Assembly: GCA_020635285.1 (NCBI GenBank)
Contig: JACKAB010000005.1
Coordinates: 587,519-651,518, forward strand
Reading direction: 5' to 3'
DNA from: Ignavibacteriales bacterium
GTDB lineage: Bacteria > Bacteroidota > Ignavibacteria > Ignavibacteriales > Melioribacteraceae
DNA length: 64,000 nt
The position numbers and the translations under genes were made by a program. This document shows, one piece after another, positions 38,668 to 48,616 of this stretch (its first letter is position 1; every line of letters starts with the position of its first letter). Below the pieces are notes generated by a model, which was not told the DNA's origin, made no database searches, and saw only the letters and a program-made list of their open reading frames with translations.

Positions 38668-38725
38668 TCCCACATATAAAATACAGAATTTGAATTTGAG
38701 AATAATATAAAAAGAGGAGTACTCA

Positions 38726-41288
38726 ATGGTAAACTTCATGGAAATTTTAGTGTAATTCCGGCACTTCCAGAAAAATTAGAACCCTTTAAGAGAGATTGCT
38801 TATAATCTTTATTGGGCATGGAATCATGATGCGCAAGAACTTTTTGGAGGCTTGATAGAGATTTATGGGAAAGTACAAATCATAATCCAGTTATGATGCT
38901 TGGCAAAAGTAAGTCAACAAAAATTAAATGAACTTGCTGAAGATGATGGATTTGTTTCGCATATGAATAGAGCTTACCTTCAACTTAATGTTTATCTTAA
39001 TGACTCAACTTGGTACGAGAAAAAATATGGAGAAGCAGAAAAGCCATATATAGCTTATTTTTCTGCAGAGTTCGGTTTAACAGAATGTTTGCAAATTTAT
39101 TCTGGCGGACTTGGAGTTTTAGCTGGCGATCACCTTAAATCGGCAAGTGATTTAGGACTTCCACTTGTGGCTATTGGATTATGCTATAAAGAAGGTTATT
39201 TCCAACAATACCTTAATGCAGAAGGTTGGCAACAAGAAGAATATCATCTATCAGATTTTCTAAATCTACCAATGACTTTAGTTAACTAATGAAGATGATT
39301 CACCACTTAAGATTTCTTTAGATTTTCCAGGTCGTCAAGTTTATTTCCAAATTTGGAAAATTCAAGTTGGAAGATTACCGCTTTATTTGCTTGACACAAA
39401 TGTTGCTGAAAACTCTGATGAAGATAAAAAAATTACAAGAGCATTGTATGGTGGAAATAAAGAAAATAGAATTCAACAAGAAATTGTTTTAGGTATTGGC
39501 GGCATTCGTGCACTACATGCATTAAACATCAAACCATTGGTTTGTCATATGAATGAAGGACATTCAGCATTTTTGGCATTGGAGAGAATAAGAATTTTAA
39601 TTCAACAAGGATTAACATTTGAACAAGCAAAAGATATTGGGAATTTTTCTAATATTTTTACTACTCACACACCTGTTCCAGCAGGCATTGATGTTTTTGG
39701 CAATGATTTGGTTGAATCATATTTTGGAAAATATTATAGAGAAGAATTAAAAATTAGTGATAAACAGTTTTATCAATTAGGCACAATAATGAACAAACCT
39801 CCATCAAATTTCAACATGGCTCATTTAGCAATGAACATGGCCGGAATGGTTAATGGAGTAAGTAAACTTCACGGTATTGTTTCAAAACAGATGTGGACTG
39901 AAGGCTTCCCAAATATTCCTTTCGACGAAATTCCTATTGAACATGTAACTAATGGGATTCATACTCGTTCGCATTTGTCAACCGAAATGTCTGAACTTTT
40001 AGGAAGATATTTGGGTGATGATTTTACAGCGGGTAATGGAGATTTAGAAACCTGGAAAGCTGTTGATGAAATACCGGATGAAGAACTTTGGAACACACAT
40101 GAAAGAAGACGGGAACGTTTAGTTTCATTTGCACGAAAAAGACTGAAAAAGCAATTGCTTAGTCGTGGTGCGTCAACTATTGAAATTGAAGCCGCTAAGG
40201 AAGTTTTAAATCCATCAGCATTAACAATTGGTTTTGCTAGAAGATTTGCCACATATAAAAGAGCAACGCTAATTCTAAGAGATATTGAAAGATTATTAGA
40301 AATTACCGGCAATCCAGAAAGACCAGTTCAGTTCATTATTGCAGGAAAAGCCCATCCACAAGATGAAGAAGGTAAAAAATTAATTCAAGAATTAGTTTCA
40401 GTTTCTAAAGAATCATCTTTCAGAAAAAGAATTGTTTTCTTAGAAAATTATGATATGAACATTGCAAGATATATGGTTGAAGGCTGTGATGTTTGGTTGA
40501 ATAATCCAAGAAGACCGCTTGAAGCAAGTGGAACTTCCGGAATGAAAATCATCGCTAATGGTGGTTTGAACTTCAGCATTTTAGATGGATGGTGGGATGA
40601 AGCTTATCAACGAGAGTTTGGTTGGAAAATTGGTAACGGCGAAGAATATCAAAATATAGAATATCAAGATGAAGTTGAGTCTCGACTAATTTACGAAACA
40701 TTAGAAAAAGAAATAGTTACAACTTTTTATGATAGGGGAGAAGATAAACTGCCAAGAAAATGGATTCACATGATGAAAGAATCTATGAAAAATCTTGGAC
40801 CGGTTTTTAATACTGGTAGAATGGTTTCTGAATATAATGACAAATATTATATAAATGCTTTAAGTAGAAGAAAGTTTATATTAGAGAATGACTGGGAAGA
40901 AGGTAAAAAATATTCAAAGTGGAAAGCGGATTTATTGAAAAACTGGAAAAATATAAAATTTGTTAGTGTTTCAGAAGAAAATCCTAAAACTGAGCTAAAG
41001 GTAGCATCATCTTACAAATTAACTTGCGAAGTTGATTTAGGAAAATTAACACCCGAAGATGTGGCAGTTCAAATTTATTATGGAAAAGTCGATAATAAGA
41101 ATGATGTAAATGCAAATGATTTTGTTGTGATGAAATACACAAAAACTAACAAAGATTTGGGCATCCATACCTTTGAAGGTGAAATTGAGTGCAATAACAC
41201 CGGGCACTTTGGTTATACTTTGAGAATGCTGCCTAAACATAGTTTGTTAAATAATCCTTTTGAACTTAATTTAATTCATTGGGCATAA
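38726..41288 (+). pseudogene. glgP: alpha-glucan (glycogen/maltodextrin) phosphorylase, frameshifted
   Basis: ATG at 38726 after AAAGAGGAG. The first 60 codons need two or three shifts (FSVIPALPEKLEPL, REIAYNLYWAWNHDAQELF, the DUF3417 start of this GT35 subgroup). The frame is then clean from 38900 to about 39287, shifts once at TLVTNEDDSPLKISLDFPGRQ, and stays open to 41288. Catalytic and substrate regions: YFSAEFGLTECLQIYSGGLGVLAGDH, MNEGHSAFLALER, and GTSGMKIIANGGLN with the pyridoxal-phosphate Lys region. About 850 residues when joined. It releases glucose 1-phosphate from storage glucan. It stands alone between plsY (divergent) and the sugar dehydrogenase. Confidence 0.85.
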
Positions 41289-41299
41289 TTATTAAAAGT

Positions 41300-41313
41300 T
41301 TGATCTATATCAA
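41300..41313 (+). promoter_or_regulatory. FNR-type box upstream of the UDP-sugar dehydrogenase gene
   Basis: TTGAT-CTAT-ATCAA, a perfect match to the FNR-family consensus, ending 78 bases before the ATG at 41391, the same distance as the box upstream of the Crp/Fnr gene. Confidence 0.6.
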
Positions 41314-41390
41314 TTGCATTTAAAAATATATTCACCTAATTGAGTGATTAAAATTAAACTTTATTCTAAAAATTCTTAAAAGGAAAAAAA

Positions 41391-42729
41391 ATGGACTTCA
41401 TTTCAAAAAATTAAAAACAAAACGGCAAAAGTTGGTATAATTGGATTGGGATATGTTGGACTTCCTTTGGGGTTGGAATTTGCACTAAAGGGATTTAATG
41501 TTGTTGGATTTGATGTTGATGAAAGAAAAATCCCTTTACTAAAACAAGGCAAAAGCTACATCAAACACATTTCTGAAAAAAAAATTAAGCAAGCTGTTGA
41601 TTCTGGTAAATTTGAAGCAGTCAGCGATTTTAGCAGATTGCCGGAAGTTGATGCAATTATAATCTGCGTTCCAACACCATTGAACGAGCACAGAGAGCCG
41701 GATATGTCTTATGTTGTTGACACTGCTGAAACAATTGCAAAATATATTAGAGAGGGTCAATTAGTTACTTTAGAATCAACAACTTATCCCGGAACAACGG
41801 AAGAAATTTTACAACCACTTTTTGAAAATGCACCAATTACTCAAAATAAAGGAAAGAATAAATTTGTTGTTGGAAAAGATTTTTACTTAGCATTTTCTCC
41901 TGAAAGGGAAGATCCTAATAATCCAGATTTTAATACTTCCACAATCCCTAAAGTTATTGGTGGGGTTACAAAAAATTGTATAAAAATAGCAGTTGAACTA
42001 TACAATAATGTGATTGTTAAAACAGTTCCAGTTTCATCACCTAAAGTTGCAGAAGCAACAAAGTTGGTTGAGAATATTTACCGCTCGGTTAATATTGCTT
42101 TAGTAAATGAATTGAAAATGGTATTCGATAGAATGGATATTGATGTTTGGGAAGTAATCGCCGCTGCATCTACAAAGCCTTTTGGATTTAATGCATTTTA
42201 TCCCGGACCGGGCTTAGGTGGACACTGTATTCCAATTGATCCATTTTATTTAACTTGGAAAGCAAGAGAATTTGAAGTTAACACTCGTTTTATTGAACTT
42301 GCTGGTGAAATTAACACTTATATGCCATATTATGTAGTTGAAAATGCCGGTAAACTATTGAACAAAAATAAGAAGGCATTAAACGGATCTAAAGTTTTAA
42401 TTTTGGGCGCTGCATACAAAAAAGATATTGACGACATGCGTGAATCGCCTTCATTAAGATTGATTGAATTATTTGAAAGAACAGGAGCTAAAGTTGATTT
42501 TAATGATCCATACGTACCAAAATTATTTAAAATGAGAAAATATGATTATACAATGAAGTCTGTTCCTGTTACCGCAAATAATCTAAAAAAATATGATTTA
42601 GTTGTATTAAGCACAGATCACACTGATTACGATTATCAATTTATTGCAGATAATTCTCAGTTAATTTTAGATACAAGAAATGCTTTTGAAAGACATGGAG
42701 TAAAATCTAAGAAAATTCAAAAATCGTAA
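41391..42729 (+). CDS. wbpA: UDP-N-acetylglucosamine 6-dehydrogenase (WbpA-type), frameshift near start
   Basis: The ATG at 41391 is followed at once by a one-base shift; dropping one G gives MTSFQKIKNKTAKVGIIGLGYVGLPLG, the Rossmann GxGxxG start, in the long frame. About 445 residues. Catalytic Cys region GPGLGGHCIPIDPFYLTWKA; SYIKHIS and GAAYKKDIDDMRESPSL are typical of the WbpA/TviB branch acting on UDP-GlcNAc, rather than Ugd acting on UDP-glucose. It makes the N-acetyl-uronic acid nucleotide sugar for surface polysaccharide. It is followed by a terminator and then wecB. Confidence 0.82.
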
Positions 42730-42745
42730 TTCGCTATAATTATAG

Positions 42746-42785
42746 AGCCGAAGATAAAAGATTAAATTTTATTTTCGGCTTTTTT
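42746..42785 (+). terminator. intrinsic terminator after the dehydrogenase gene
   Basis: AGCCGAAGATAAAA pairs with TTTTATTTTCGGCT around a GATTAAA loop, then TTTTTT. Confidence 0.85.
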
Positions 42786-42801
42786 ATGAGCTATAATCAC
42801 A
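42786..42801 (+). promoter_or_regulatory. Crp/Fnr-geometry box upstream of wecB
   Basis: ATGAG-CTATAA-TCACA, ending 86 bases before wecB. Perfect right half, poor left half. Confidence 0.35.
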
Positions 42802-42837
42802 GAGTAGTATTTCTATAAAATTCCAATAATATTTATT

Positions 42838-42858
42838 GTTATCCAATTATTGGATAAC
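42838..42858. promoter_or_regulatory. 21-bp perfect palindrome upstream of wecB
   Basis: GTTATCCAA-TTA-TTGGATAAC, 28 bases before the wecB start. It has the form of an operator for a dimeric repressor; no U-tract follows. The protein that would bind it is unknown. Confidence 0.45.
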
Positions 42859-42886
42859 AGATAATCAAAATAAAGGTAGAATTTAA

Positions 42887-43987
42887 ATGAAAAAAATCAT
42901 TTCAGTTGTTGGTGCAAGACCAAATTTTATGAAAATTGCTCCACTTCATAGGGCATTTAAAAAATATTCGGATTCAATTCAACACTTAATTTGTCATACA
43001 GGTCAACACTATGATGAAAAAATGTCTAAAGTATTTTTTGAAGATTTAGAATTGCCAAAACCGGATTTTTATCTGGGAGTAGGAAGTGGAAGTCATGCTG
43101 AACAAACGGCTGCTGTTATGATTAAATTTGAAAAAATTCTTCTTGAAGAAAAACCAGATATGATTTTAGTAGTTGGTGATGTAAATTCAACCATAGCATG
43201 CAGTTTAACTGCTTCAAAACTTCATATTAAAATTGTTCATGTAGAAGCTGGATTAAGAAGCGGTGATAGACAAATGCCTGAAGAAATAAATAGAGTTTTA
43301 ACCGATTCCATTTCTGATATGCTTTTTGTAACTGAAAAAAGTGGATTGGAAAACTTAAAAAGGGAAGGTATTTCAGATGGAAAAGTTTTCTTTACCGGCA
43401 ATGTAATGATTGATAGTTTAGCCTATTTTAAACCTAAAGTTGTAAATTCAACAATTTTAAATGATTTTGAATTAACACCTCAAAAATATGTTCTAGTTAC
43501 TTTGCATAGACCAAGCAACGTTGATAGTAAAGACCAGCTAATTAAACTAATCAATGTCTTGAATTCCATTGCTGAAAAGAGAAAAGTATTATTTCCAATT
43601 CATCCAAGAACTATGAAAAACTTAACGGATTTTGGTTTGATGGAAAAAATAAATAAAAACTTAATTTTAACAGAACCAATTGGATATTTGGATTTTCTTG
43701 CTCTAACTAGTAACGCCGAATTAATTGTTACAGATAGCGGTGGAATTCAAGAAGAATCAACATATTTGGGTGTTCAATGCATAACCCTAAGAACTTCAAC
43801 AGAAAGACCAATTACAGTAGAGGTTGGAACAAATCAGCTATTGGGCACAGATTTAGAAAAAGCCCAAAAAGTTGCATTAGAGGTCTTAAACGGTAAACTT
43901 AAATTGGGCGGCATTCCAGAATTATGGGATGGAAAAGCTGCTGAAAGAATTGCTGAAATAATTTCAAAAAAACTTTTCAATAATTAA
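42887..43987 (+). CDS. wecB: UDP-N-acetylglucosamine 2-epimerase, non-hydrolysing
   Basis: 366 residues. VVGARPNFMKIAPLHRAF at the start, HTGQHYDEKMSKVFFEDL, VEAGLRSGDRQMPEEINR and TDSGGIQEESTYLGVQC are the standard GT-B-fold epimerase motifs. It converts UDP-GlcNAc to UDP-ManNAc. Together with the upstream dehydrogenase it could supply amino-uronic acids such as ManNAcA for the polysaccharide assembled by the 50-62 kb cluster. A hairpin follows its stop. Confidence 0.93.
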   Translation: MKKIISVVGARPNFMKIAPLHRAFKKYSDSIQHLICHTGQHYDEKMSKVFFEDLELPKPDFYLGVGSGSHAEQTAAVMIKFEKILLEEKPDMILVVGDVNSTIACSLTASKLHIKIVHVEAGLRSGDRQMPEEINRVLTDSISDMLFVTEKSGLENLKREGISDGKVFFTGNVMIDSLAYFKPKVVNSTILNDFELTPQKYVLVTLHRPSNVDSKDQLIKLINVLNSIAEKRKVLFPIHPRTMKNLTDFGLMEKINKNLILTEPIGYLDFLALTSNAELIVTDSGGIQEESTYLGVQCITLRTSTERPITVEVGTNQLLGTDLEKAQKVALEVLNGKLKLGGIPELWDGKAAERIAEIISKKLFNN

Positions 43988-44004
43988 ATTAAAATTCTTC
44001 TTTA

Positions 44005-44028
44005 ATTGCGGTTCGTTAGAGCCGCAAT
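44005..44028 (+). terminator. hairpin after wecB
   Basis: ATTGCGGTTC-GTTA-GAGCCGCAAT, 10-bp stem with one G-U pair and a tetraloop, about 18 bases after the stop. The T-tract is imperfect. Confidence 0.55.
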
Positions 44029-44098
44029 ATTATTGAATCAATACTGTCAAATTGACATCTAACTTATTAAATATTTTAAGACATTTTTAGATCATTCC

Positions 44099-44114
44099 TT
44101 TGCTCTAAATCACA
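44099..44114 (+). promoter_or_regulatory. Crp/Fnr-geometry box, deacetylase-like gene 1
   Basis: TTTGC-TCTAAA-TCACA, ending 74 bases before the start codon. Nearly identical to the wza box. Confidence 0.45.
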
Positions 44115-44187
44115 GAAAGTATAAGAAATATTCCACTCTTTTGCATAAAAAAATCCTAACGTATTGGACAAATAAAGGAATTATGAT

Positions 44188-46143
44188 ATGAAATTAAACA
44201 ATTTTATATATAAGCTGATAATATCTTTTGTGATTATCACAAATATTATCTTTGCACAAACAAATGTTAAAGGTAATCCTCAATCCGAGGATAGCTTATT
44301 TTTAGCAAAACACGGCGGTTTATGCTTCAGAATTGATGATAATTCCAGAATTTCAGACTATATGAAAATGGCTGAGATTTTTAATAAGTATAACGCAAAA
44401 TTTTGTGTTGCACTAAATTTAAATGATTTTAGAACCCCAGAATATATCGACAGTATAAAAATTCTTCAAGATATGGGTCATGAAATTTTAGACCATACAC
44501 CAAATCACAGAACCAATTATTTTAAAACAAAATTTCCTTTAGCTCAATACTATACCGACTCAATAGCTAATCCAATTCCTGGTGTTGATCACATTGTTGG
44601 AAATAAAATATGTTTAGAATTTACTGAGGTTGATACTTCAAAAGCCGATAGAAGCGGAATTTGTGATATAGAGGGAAATATAATTTATGATGAATTTAGT
44701 AATTTTAATGGTGATGATATTTATATCTATTTTCCAAAAAATTAAAAATTGGCTCTATTAGATTCTGTTGGCGGTAATAAAATTTCAATAAAAGATGTTG
44801 GGGAAGATGAAATTGATTTAGGGGTTCATTGGCAGACTGAGTACTATATAATGAGTAGGTTTAATGTTGGATTAACAAATGAGGCTCTTAAAGTTCTTGG
44901 AAATGAGACACTAAAATTGGCATCAGAGTTTAATTTAAAAGCTCCAAATGTTTGGATTCAGCCGGGCGGTAATTTCCCTCAAATTAAACCTGATGTAATA
45001 AAAAGTGTTTTTGGTGATGAGCTAAATTACGTAGCTGGCTCAACTTATATTAATGGCAGAAAAGTCTATAATGAATATGATCCGGATGGGTGTCAAAAAT
45101 TTGAAATGCAATGGGGCGATTTCTTTGAGGACAATTGGACGTTAGAACAATGTAAGAATATTATTGCAGATAGAATTGCGAAACACTACGTACTAATTGG
45201 TCACTCTCACTTTTTGAAATGTCCGGCTCTTTAGATCAATATTTTAATAGGGTTGATAGTTTATTGACTTGGGCTAATGACAACAATATTCCAGTTAAAA
45301 CTTATTCCGAATGGTCTCAAATTTTATACAACCAAAAGCCAGATCCATATGTAAATGTATTTCCACCTTTGAATATCGATCTAGATAAAAACATTTCTGC
45401 TTTAGATATAAATGGAGTTCCAGATGGATATGTAAATCGTTATTGGGCCGGACAAGGTCAGTGGGAAATTGATACAATTGCTTCTGGAATAGGAAGATAT
45501 TGTTTCACAATCAGTGGCGCATCAAGAATTTGCAGAGTGGATGATTTAGCGGGTGTTGAAAAAGGTAATAATGATTTTAAAATCCAAACTAAAGGTGAAC
45601 CTGGCGATTCTGTTGAAGTTCTTTTTACGTATGGAAAAAATTCAACAAATCCAGATCAAGTTTATAAATTTCCGGCTGATACTAAAGAATGGAAAGAATA
45701 TTCCTTGGCTGAATCTGCAAACGGAAATACCGAATTAATTATTCCGGAAAATGAATCATTTGTTTCAGTTGATATTAAATGCTCAAATTATATTTCCGGA
45801 AAAGTTAAAATTAGTGGAATGTATCTCGCTAAAAGTAAACTAACTTCGGTTTATGAGGAAGAATCAATTGTTCCAGAAGCATATTTACTTTCTCAAAATT
45901 ATCCAAATCCGTTTAATCCAGCAACAACTATACATTTCTCAATTCCAGATGTTAAGAGTCAAAATGTTTCCCTAAAAATTTATGATGTACTAGGAAGGAA
46001 ATAAGAACCTTGGTAAATGAAGTTAAAAGTCCAGGAAATTATGAAGTTACATTTGATGCGAGTCAATTAAGTTCTGGGATTTATTTCTACTCATTAAATG
46101 CGGGTAATTTTATTCAAACTAAAAAATGATTCTGATGAAATAA
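44188..46143 (+). pseudogene. secreted polysaccharide deacetylase-like protein 1 with T9SS sorting domain, disrupted
   Basis: Signal peptide (IISFVIITNIIFAQ), then a NodB-like domain: CFRIDDN (motif 1 Asp pair), ILDHTPNHRTNY (motif 2, HxxxH), WIQPGGNFPQI and a closing IGHSHF. A beta-sandwich region follows (PDGYVNRYWAGQGQW, VEKGNNDFKIQTKGEPGDS), then SQNYPNPFNPATTIHFSIPD and YDVLGR, the C-terminal signal for type IX secretion. Breaks: an in-frame TAA at 44743-44745, a missing A near 45215, a missing G near 45995 (GREIRTLVNEVKSPG) and a missing A near 46126 before the end TKKMILMK. Probably exported and surface-attached, acting on a glycan; substrate unknown. First of three tandem paralogues. 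Confidence 0.65.
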
Positions 46144-46171
46144 TTACAAATTTCAGCATAAAATTTATACT

Positions 46172-46202
46172 TGTGACTGCTTAATTTTGCTTTAGGCAGT
46201 CA
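46172..46202 (+). terminator. possible terminator hairpin after gene 1
   Basis: TGACTGC and GCAGTCA pair around a 15-base loop that can extend the stem. The T-tract is weak. Confidence 0.4.
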
Positions 46203-46219
46203 TAATTGTATTGATTCAC

Positions 46220-46235
46220 TTTGACTAAAATCACT
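46220..46235 (+). promoter_or_regulatory. Crp/Fnr-geometry box, deacetylase-like gene 2
   Basis: TTTGA-CTAAAA-TCACT, ending 88 bases before the start codon. It combines an FNR-like TTGA with a CRP-like TCAC. Confidence 0.45.
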
Positions 46236-46322
46236 TGAAGTTTGTAATAAAATCAATAGTTTTGGTATTGTAAAATTAGATTTCTAGTATTACTTTTCAC
46301 ATCAAATTTATAAATTTAAAAC

Positions 46323-48476
46323 ATGAAAAAATCAGACTTACTAACAACCTTTTTGCTTATTATTTTCTTTCAGATAAATTTATTCCCACAAAAAAATAAT
46401 TTTCTGAAACACAAACTATTACTTCAACAAACACTTATGTTACTAAAAAAGCTGGAATTGCTTTTAGGACTGATGATGATTATAAAATTAGAAGACATTC
46501 AAGAATTCATTTTTTAGATTTATAATTGATAATTACCCAAATTATCATTTTAGTATTGCACTGAATTTTGAAGAATATAAAATCCCAAATGGTTCTAATT
46601 GGGATACTATAAATTTAGTGATCCCAATTATCTTACTCTTGTGCATTCTATAGAAGATGCTGGTCACGAGATAATGGATCATACTCCAAATCATAGAACT
46701 AATTATTTTATAACTTCATTCCCAGTTGATATATTTTTATATTGAAAATACTTCTACACTTTTGCCTGGAATAGATCATATTGTAGAATTAGGCAGTGGT
46801 AAAAGAAAAGTTTGCATGAAGTTTAATCAAGTTAGTATAAATGGATTAACTCCTTTGGGTACTTGTAGTATAAGTAATGATACAATAACTGGAGATTTTA
46901 GTGGAATTGATTTTGATACTGATGTTTATGTTTATTTAACTGGAACCGGTTTAGAAAAATTATTTTTTATAAGTCAATTTATGAATAACAAAACCAAGGC
47001 GATAATTAAAGATGTTTGGGAAAATGATGTTAATTTTCCACAACAAGATGATATTGGCTTTTACAAGTTTACGCGCCAAAATAGAATGACAATTGATGCA
47101 ATTCAAGAACTAGCAAAAGAAATGCAAAAGATTAGCTGCCCAATATCAAACATAACAAGACCAAAAACTTGGATTCAACCTGGCGGCAGACACCCAATTA
47201 TTTCTATGGCAGAGTTAAGCACAGCTCTTGTTCCATTAGGTTATACAGCTGGAGCTTCATTTGGTGAAGTTCAATCATTAAAAGTCTTTAATGAATACGA
47301 TCCGGATAATGTTAAAAAATTTGGAATGCAGTGGGAAGATTTTAATGAAGATCGGACTGATCAAACAATGGATGCTAAATTAAAAAATAAGATTTCTGAT
47401 GGAATTGCAAAACACAAAGTAATGATTGGGTCATAATCATTTTTATGATTTGGGCAAAGTAGTTAATGGTATTTCATGTTTCCTCATCTATATTTGCAAA
47501 AAGTTGAAGAAATACTTGCTTGGTGCAATACAAATAATATCGAGGTAAAAACTTACAATGAATGGGCAAATATTCTTTATAATCAAACTCCAGATCCTTA
47601 TGAAAATGTTTTTCCACCATTAAATGTAAATTTAGACACTTATGCTCCAGCTCCTTATAATACTGGAGGTATTCCGGATGGTTATGAACAAAGATATGGC
47701 AATGATCAAGGAAATGGGAGACCGATCACTGGAGCGCCAAGCCCTGAAATTACTGTTATAATAAAGACTATGATAAATGGGGGGCTGAGAATATTTATGC
47801 TGCAAAATTTAGGTGGTGTTGAAAAAGGGGAAAATGAATTTGAAATTTGGACAAAAGGCGGGCAAGACGATAGAATTGAAGTAATATTTTCGTTCCCGAA
47901 TACAACAAACCCAAATCAAGTATTTATTATACCAGCTAACACATCAACTTGGCAGAAATATAATTTATCTAATTCCACAAATACAAATACCATATTAAAT
48001 ATTCCGCTAGATGCTTCGTTAATAAAAGTTGAAGTAAATGCACAATATTTTACTGGTCCAATAAAAGTAAGTGGAATGGCTCTTTACAAAAAGAAACCAA
48101 TAATTTCTGCTAATTTAAAAGTTAATTTGGAAGGCGTATTTTCTGGTGGGATAATGTCTACAAGTACTTCATTTCAAAATGTTGTACCAACAGGACAACC
48201 TTTTAATATTGCTCCTTGGACTTATACGGGGACAGAAACATTTACAACTTTACCAGCAAATGCAATTGATTGGGTTCTAGTTGAATTAAGAAGTGGATCA
48301 GCAGCCAATACCATGGTAAAAAGAAAGGCTGGATTAGTCAAAAATGATGGAACTATAATTAATGCAGACGATGGATTACCAATAAGTTTTGAGATTGCAG
48401 AAGGAATTACTATGTTGTTATTTACCACAGAAATCATTTACCAATAATGAGTGCAACTCCAGTAACATTTCAATAA
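46323..48476 (+). pseudogene. secreted polysaccharide deacetylase-like protein 2, heavily frameshifted
   Basis: Same architecture as the gene at 48617 but in at least five pieces: signal (LLIIFFQINLFPQ), then KKAGIAFRTDDDY, NYPNYHFSIALNFEE, IEDAGHEIMDHTPNHRTNYF, a long open part from 46726 to 47436, and a last part from 47476 on, ending MSATPVTFQ. Motif 1 reads RTDDD and motif 2 HTPNH. One break is an extra G at MIGHNHF; the others are mostly in A or T runs. The C-terminal domain (LKVNLEGVFSGGIMSTST to FEIAEG) is shared with gene 3. Decayed paralogue or poor sequence cannot be told apart here. Confidence 0.6.
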
Positions 48477-48525
48477 ACATTTTAATTTTACAAAAAAAAA
48501 ATCGTATCCAGTACCAGTTATTTTT

Positions 48526-48541
48526 TCTGATATATATCACA
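48526..48541 (+). promoter_or_regulatory. Crp/Fnr-geometry box, deacetylase-like gene 3
   Basis: TCTGA-TATATA-TCACA, ending 76 bases before the start codon. The closest of the set to the E. coli CRP consensus (one left-half mismatch). Confidence 0.5.
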
Positions 48542-48616
48542 AAACATTATAAATAAAGAGTGTAATTTGTATATTGTATAATCAGATTTGTAGTATTATT
48601 AGTTAAGAAACTCAAA

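Noticed and set aside
44140..44165. Sigma54-like promoter (TTCCAC...TTGCA) before deacetylase-like gene 1
   Set aside because: The spacing is one base short of the -24/-12 requirement and the GG is missing.
29555..44745. Possible reassignment of TAA to an amino acid
   Set aside because: TAA ends most intact genes in the window (for example cimA, wecB, ilvD), so the internal TAAs are better explained by mutation or error.
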